Of a stretch of DNA of 9,416 bases, positions 6,063 through 9,416 are shown piece by piece. Under the pieces are notes generated by a model. That model did no database searches, had not been told where the DNA came from, and saw nothing but the letters and a program-made list of their open reading frames with translations. The DNA lies in the NCBI GenBank assembly GCA_030149625.1, contig JASLHP010000201.1, positions 1-9,416 on the forward strand. Direction: 5' to 3'. The position numbers and the translations under genes are program-made. Positions within the stretch are counted from its first letter, which is position 1; the number at the start of each line of letters is the position of its first letter. Source of the stretch: Solirubrobacteraceae bacterium. GTDB taxonomy: Bacteria; Actinomycetota; Thermoleophilia; Solirubrobacterales; Solirubrobacteraceae.

Positions 6063-6899
6063 GTGCGAGCCGTCTCGCTGCATCGCGACGTGATCGTCGT
6101 CACGAGCGCGGTTCTACAGGTCAACTGCGTGATCGTCCGCGGCTGCGCAGAAGACGCGGCAGGCGCGGCGGGCGGCGAGGCGGGGGGCGGGACGGGCAAC
6201 GAGACGTTCGTGGTCGACTCGCCGGTGCTGCCCGATGAGCTCGACGCGCTGCCGGCGCTGCTCGAGCAGGCACAGTTCCCCGCTCCCAGCGGTCTGCTGG
6301 CCACGCACGGCGACTGGGACCACCTGCTGGGGCGGCTCGCGTTCCCGGACGTGACGCTGGGGTGCGCCGAGAGCACCGCCGAGCGGCTGCGATCCTCGCC
6401 GGGCGACGCGCAGCGGCAGCTGCGCGACTTCGACGAAGAGCTCATGATCGAGCGCGCACGGCCGCTCGCGCTCGGCTCGGTCCAGGCGCTGCCGGTGCCC
6501 GGCCGTTGTGAGCTGGGCGAGTCCGAGCTCGAGCTTTACGCGGCCGACGGCCACACGCCGGACGGCATGGCCATCTGGATCGCGTGGGCGAGCGTGCTGG
6601 TGGCCGGCGACTACCTGTCGCCGGTGGAGATCCCCGTGCTCAACGCCGGCGACACCGTCGACGCGTATCTGGCGACGCTGGAGCGCCTGCGGGCGCTGAT
6701 CTCGACGGCGGAGCACCTGGTGCCCGGCCACGGGCCGATCGCGGATCGCAGGCAAGCCGCCGAACTGCTCGACGAGGACGCGGCGTATCTGAACGAGCTG
6801 CGCCGGCTTGGCGCCGGCGCGGAACTGCCGGCCGGTCGCCGCTCGCGCCAGCAGCGAGCGATCCACGCGGCGAACGCGCGGGCGATCGCGGGCGCGTAG
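6063..6899 (+). CDS. Metallo-beta-lactamase-fold hydrolase with altered HxDxDH motif
   Basis: 278 residues. The MBL metal motifs appear in order: THGDWDH at 81-87, H164 in DGHTPDG, D183 in AGDYLS and H223 in PGHGPI. The canonical HxHxDH reads H82-x-D84-x-D86-H87, so one site-1 histidine is replaced by Asp; the other ligands are present. Superfamily members hydrolyse thioesters, lactones, phosphodiesters and beta-lactams; no specific substrate is readable. There is no signal peptide, so it is probably cytoplasmic. A Gly/Ala-rich insertion (about residues 29-46) sits between the first beta strands. The start is GTG 6063, 15 bp after the HAD stop, with no clear ribosome binding site; this start leaves the first beta strand intact. 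The C-terminal 50 residues are Ala/Arg-rich and helical. Confidence 0.88.
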   Translation: MRAVSLHRDVIVVTSAVLQVNCVIVRGCAEDAAGAAGGEAGGGTGNETFVVDSPVLPDELDALPALLEQAQFPAPSGLLATHGDWDHLLGRLAFPDVTLGCAESTAERLRSSPGDAQRQLRDFDEELMIERARPLALGSVQALPVPGRCELGESELELYAADGHTPDGMAIWIAWASVLVAGDYLSPVEIPVLNAGDTVDAYLATLERLRALISTAEHLVPGHGPIADRRQAAELLDEDAAYLNELRRLGAGAELPAGRRSRQQRAIHAANARAIAGA

Positions 6900-6906
6900 T
6901 CGCGCC
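6891..6906. terminator. Perfect hairpin over the MBL-fold gene stop codon
   Basis: GGCGCG-TAGT-CGCGCC forms a six-base-pair all-GC stem with a four-base loop that contains the TAG stop. It lies beside the 33-bp gap to the convergent carboxylase gene stop. No T-tract follows. A role as a shared terminator is inferred from position. Confidence 0.35.
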
Positions 6907-6932
6907 GGCAGCCGGGCTCCCCGCGGGCCGCC

Positions 6933-8759
6933 CTAGCTCGGGTCGCCTGAGACGATCGTCGCGATCGGCGCGCCCGCCTGGATCGGCGCGCCCTCGCTGA
7001 TGGGCAGCTCAGCGATGATGCCGGCCTTGTGCGCAGTGATCTCGTTCTCCATCTTCATCGCCTCGATGATGCACAACAGCTGGCCCTCCTCGACCTCGTC
7101 GCCCTGCTTGACGAGCACCTTCCACATGTTGCCCTGCAGGGGAGATGGGAGGGTGTCCGGGCCGCCGCCGCCGGAGGCCTTGCGCGCGCCGCGCTTGGGC
7201 GCCTTGCGCGCGCCGGCCGCGGGACCGCTGCCGTTCATCGCCGGGCCCGCGCCGCCGCCCGCGAACGGCGGTCCGATCACGCGCACGTCGAAGCGCCTGC
7301 CGGAGACCTCGACGGCGTAGGTCTGCTCGACCTTATCCGCCTGCTCGTCCTCGCCCTCGGCGGGTGGCGCGGGCGCGGGGAACGCGAGCGTCTTCAGCCA
7401 CTGCTTGTCCTCGAGCAGGTCCTTGCACGTCTCGCCCTTGGCCCACTGCTCGGTAGCGAGCAGCGCCTGATGGAACGGGATCAGCGTCTTCAGCTCGCCG
7501 ATCTCGTATTCGTCGAGCGCGCGCAGCATGCGGGCGGTGGCCTGCTCGCGGTCGGCGTCCCAGACGATCAGCTTGGCGACCATCGGGTCGTACATCGGCG
7601 AGACTTCGCCGCCTTCGACGACGCCGGAGTCGACGCGCACGCCGGGGCCTGTGGGCTCGCGGTAGACGCCGATCTTGCCGGGCGCGGGCGCGAAGTTCTT
7701 GGAGGCGTCCTCGGCGTTGATGCGGCACTCGATCGCGTGGCCGCGCAGCTCGATGTCGGCCTGCGCGTAGGACAATTCCTCGCCAGCCGCGGCTTTGATG
7801 CCCTCCTTGACGATGTCGACGCCGGTCGTCATCTCGGTCACGCAGTGCTCGACCTGCACGCGCGTGTTCATCTCGAGGAAGAAATACTCGGGCTCGCCGC
7901 CGCCCTCGCCGATCGAGAAGAGGCCCTCGATCGTGCCGGCGCCGACATAGTCGACGGCCTTGGCGGCGTCGACGCCGATCTTGCCGATGCGCTCGCGCAG
8001 CTGCGGGTCGACGACCCACGGCGGCGCGGGCGACTCCTCGATCACCTTCTGGTGACGGCGCTGGATCGAGCAGTCGCGCTCGCCGAGGTGGATCACGTTG
8101 CCGTGGCGGTCGGCGAGCACCTGCACCTCGACGTGGCGCGGGTCGTGCAGGTAGCGCTCGAGGTAGACGGTGGGGTCGGAGAAGAACTTCTCGCCTTCGC
8201 GGCTCGAGCCCTCGAAGGCGCCCTCGAGCTCCTCCGCGGTGAGCGCGACGCGAAAGCCCTTGCCGCCGCCGCCGCCCGCGGCCTTGACGGCGACGGGGAA
8301 GCCGACCTCCTCGGTGGCGATGCGCAATGCGTCGGCGACCGTCTCGACCGGCTGGGTGGTGCCGGGCACGATCGGCACGCCGGCGGCCTGCATCAGCTCG
8401 CGCGCGCGCGTCTTCGAGCCCATCGCCTCGATCGCGGACGCGGGCGGCCCGATGAACACGATGCCGGCGTCCTCGCAGGCCTGCGCGAACGGCGCGTTCT
8501 CGGCGAGGAAGCCATAGCCGGGGTGGATCGCCTCGGCGCCCGCGCGCTTGGCGGCGTCGAGGATCTTCTCGACGCTCAGGTAGTTCTCAGCCGCCGGGCC
8601 GTCGCCGAGGTTGTAGGACTCGCCGGCGCGCGTCACGTGCGGCGCGTCGCGGTCGAGCTCGGAGTACACGGCGACGCTCGCGACGCCGAGCTCGTCGAGC
8701 GCGCGGACGATGCGGACGGCGATCTCGCCGCGGTTGGCTATGAGGACCTTGGAGAACAT
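6933..8759 (-). CDS. Acyl-CoA (acetyl-/propionyl-CoA) carboxylase alpha subunit: biotin carboxylase + biotin carrier domain
   Basis: 608 residues. It carboxylates its own biotin with ATP and bicarbonate for transfer to acetyl-, propionyl- or a related acyl-CoA by a separate carboxyltransferase, feeding fatty-acid or methylmalonyl-CoA pathways. Residues 1-~455 are biotin carboxylase: MFSKVLIANRGEIAVR at the start, the ATP-grasp glycine loop at 162-168, RRHQKV with K238, E278, E296 and N298 as Mg/ATP ligands, R300/Q302/E304 in NTRVQVEH, and R346 in ECRINAED. Residues about 460-535 are a Pro/Gly/Ala/Lys-rich linker. Residues about 536-606 are the biotinyl domain, with biotinylated K569 in EAMKM. 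No carboxyltransferase gene is in the window, so the partner is elsewhere. The ATG at 8759 is fixed by the conserved N-terminus and has no clear ribosome binding site. Acyl specificity cannot be read from this subunit. Confidence 0.96.
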   Translation of the reverse strand: MFSKVLIANRGEIAVRIVRALDELGVASVAVYSELDRDAPHVTRAGESYNLGDGPAAENYLSVEKILDAAKRAGAEAIHPGYGFLAENAPFAQACEDAGIVFIGPPASAIEAMGSKTRARELMQAAGVPIVPGTTQPVETVADALRIATEEVGFPVAVKAAGGGGGKGFRVALTAEELEGAFEGSSREGEKFFSDPTVYLERYLHDPRHVEVQVLADRHGNVIHLGERDCSIQRRHQKVIEESPAPPWVVDPQLRERIGKIGVDAAKAVDYVGAGTIEGLFSIGEGGGEPEYFFLEMNTRVQVEHCVTEMTTGVDIVKEGIKAAAGEELSYAQADIELRGHAIECRINAEDASKNFAPAPGKIGVYREPTGPGVRVDSGVVEGGEVSPMYDPMVAKLIVWDADREQATARMLRALDEYEIGELKTLIPFHQALLATEQWAKGETCKDLLEDKQWLKTLAFPAPAPPAEGEDEQADKVEQTYAVEVSGRRFDVRVIGPPFAGGGAGPAMNGSGPAAGARKAPKRGARKASGGGGPDTLPSPLQGNMWKVLVKQGDEVEEGQLLCIIEAMKMENEITAHKAGIIAELPISEGAPIQAGAPIATIVSGDPS

Positions 8760-8771
8760 GGGTTCGACAGC

Positions 8772-8779
8772 TTATTAAG
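8772..8779 (-). promoter_or_regulatory. AT-rich -10-like patch upstream of the carboxylase gene
   Basis: Minus-strand CTTAATAA lies 12 bases ahead of the ATG at 8759. It is the only AT-rich run near this start, and CTTAAT matches four of six -10 bases. No -35 box is recognisable. If used, the leader would be under about ten bases. Confidence 0.3.
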
Positions 8780-8784
8780 CGAAC

Positions 8785-8876
8785 GACTCGAACGTCGCCT
8801 CGCGCGCCCCGAGCCGCGGTAGGACGCGCCGACTCGAACGTCGCCTCGCGCGCCCCGAGCCGCGGTAGGACGCGCC
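8785..8876. repeat. Perfect 46-bp tandem duplication
   Basis: Positions 8785-8830 and 8831-8876 are identical over 46 bp, beginning GACTCGAACGTCGCCTCGCG and ending GGTAGGACGCGCC. There are two copies, with no spacer. The array is 25 bp upstream of the carboxylase start and does not code for anything convincing. Lack of divergence implies a recent duplication or strong constraint. Confidence 0.95.
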
Positions 8877-9249
8877 GATCGTCAGCTATTGCACAGCCCG
8901 CGCCCGCGGATCTGTTCCAGGTGTGCCAAGCGCGTCGGGAGGAGGATCGGGGCTGGCGCGGACGCGCTTCAGACCGGCCGAGGCTTTCTCATCGTCCGCT
9001 CACTCGGTGCCCAGCATCACGCCCTTGGCGCCGACGCGAGCGTTGGCGTGAAGCTTGATCCGGTGTTCTCCTCGAGACCGGGTGGCTTGGACGCCCCCGG
9101 CCTACGAGAGACCCGGATGAACAACGTCCTCAGGTTCTACGTCTAGCACGCGCGAACCGGATCTTGCGGGTGCGCAATCGCGCTCGAGCGGCCGGGCGCG
9201 GCGATTCGCGACCGGCCCGAGCCGCCGGCGCTGGCAGGCGAAGACTCCG
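8877..9249. other. Gene-poor stretch between the carboxylase and the glycan-type aminotransferase
   Basis: About 370 bp with no convincing gene. A plus-strand frame from TTG 8889 to TAG 9146 (85 codons, ending RMNNVLRFYV) stays open. It uses rare Arg codons (AGG, AGA, CGA) and CTA, has visibly lower third-position GC than its neighbours, and shows no family I recognise. It could be a decayed gene end or chance. A perfect 10-bp palindrome, CGCTCGAGCG, lies at 9181-9190. No tRNA or other RNA fold was recognised. Confidence 0.5.
9212..9228 (-). terminator. Small GC hairpin downstream of the right-edge aminotransferase
   Basis: CCGGC-CCGAGCC-GCCGG forms a five-base-pair stem with a seven-base loop, 21 bp after the stop of the minus-strand aminotransferase. 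There is no T-tract. A termination role is only suggested by position. Confidence 0.25.
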
Positions 9250-9416
9250 TCAGCACGCCGCCCGTACGACGGCGGCCACATGCTCCTGCTCATCCGCGCT
9301 CAGCAGCGGGAAGCACGGCAGCGACAGGCAGCCGGAATAGAAGTGCTCGGCTGCCGGACAAAGGCCCTGCTCATAGCCGTACATACGCTGATACCACGGA
9401 TGGCGGTAGACCGGCA
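9250..9416 (-). CDS. DegT/DnrJ/EryC1-family sugar aminotransferase, PseC-like (C-terminal 54 residues; rest outside window)
   Basis: On the minus strand the frame enters at the right edge (first full codon at 9414) and stops with TGA at 9252-9250. The tail reads PVYRHPWYQRMYGY, then CPAAEHFYSGCLSLPCFPLL, then a final amphipathic helix. This is the typical ending of PLP sugar aminotransferases, especially PseC-like ones (UDP-4-amino-4,6-dideoxy-N-acetyl-altrosamine transaminase, pseudaminic acid pathway). In them, H-x-P-Y-Y and a Ser-Leu-Pro-x-[FY]-P motif close the active site. The catalytic lysine is outside the window, so activity and exact sugar are unknown. The gene implies a surface-glycan or nucleotide-sugar locus beyond the edge. 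Family call good; PseC subgroup tentative. Confidence 0.8.
   Translation of the reverse strand, partial: PVYRHPWYQRMYGYEQGLCPAAEHFYSGCLSLPCFPLLSADEQEHVAAVVRAAC

Noticed and set aside
4061..6238. Plus-strand open frame of 725 codons across sucC, the repeats and the HAD gene
   Set aside because: It overlaps real genes on both strands in the wrong frame and reads low-complexity Arg/Ala/Asp. It is a GC artefact, although long enough to be mis-annotated.
7029..8822. Plus-strand open frame of about 600 codons antisense to the biotin carboxylase
   Set aside because: Same shadow pattern; the minus-strand frame has complete catalytic motifs.
9020..9090. Minus-strand peptide IKLHANARVGAKG resembling the N-terminus of IS481-type transposases
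   Set aside because: The likeness covers only about seven residues, a stop follows shortly, and no inverted repeats or DDE domain are visible. Chance is more likely.
8889..9146. 85-codon plus-strand ORF starting at TTG
   Set aside because: No SD, rare codon use, no recognisable family. It is noted only as part of the gene-poor stretch.

Overview
This is a very GC-rich, gene-dense chromosomal window. Codon third positions are almost all G or C. Most starts lack a recognisable Shine-Dalgarno (SD) sequence, and one or two genes look leaderless. With a LigC-type ATP-dependent ligase, a DtxR-family regulator and a fused biotin carboxylase/BCCP subunit, it suggests an actinobacterium. My best guess is Thermoleophilia/Solirubrobacterales, but that rests on style and recalled similarity, not on a search.

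Layout, left to right. (1) A plus-strand pair: the C-terminal part of a LigC-type DNA ligase, cut by the window start, overlapping (ATGA) a DtxR/MntR-type metal-responsive repressor. (2) Convergent to it, a minus-strand operon read sucC -> sucD -> (13-residue upstream ORF) -> class I/II PLP aminotransferase. It encodes both subunits of succinyl-CoA ligase. The aminotransferase carries an unusual coiled-coil plus proline-rich N-terminal extension. (3) A 199-bp divergent promoter region with three identical 15-bp boxes at an exact 22-bp period. (4) A plus-strand pair: a HAD hydrolase of the haloacid-dehalogenase type and a metallo-beta-lactamase-fold hydrolase. (5) Convergent to that, a minus-strand acyl-CoA carboxylase alpha subunit (biotin carboxylase plus biotin carrier domain), with a perfect 46-bp tandem duplication just upstream. 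(6) About 370 bp with no convincing gene. (7) At the right edge, the last 54 codons of a minus-strand DegT/PseC-like sugar aminotransferase, probably the end of a surface-glycan locus outside the window.

Most genes are ordinary central metabolism: TCA-cycle succinyl-CoA ligase, acyl-CoA carboxylation and amino-acid transamination. I did not find a defence system, CRISPR array, complete mobile element, or RNA gene. The most unusual features are: the strong ribosome binding site that drives only a 13-codon ORF ending in an in-frame amber two codons before the aminotransferase start; the aminotransferase's N-terminal extension; the two tandem-repeat arrays upstream of metabolic operons; and altered catalytic motifs in the HAD and metallo-beta-lactamase proteins.
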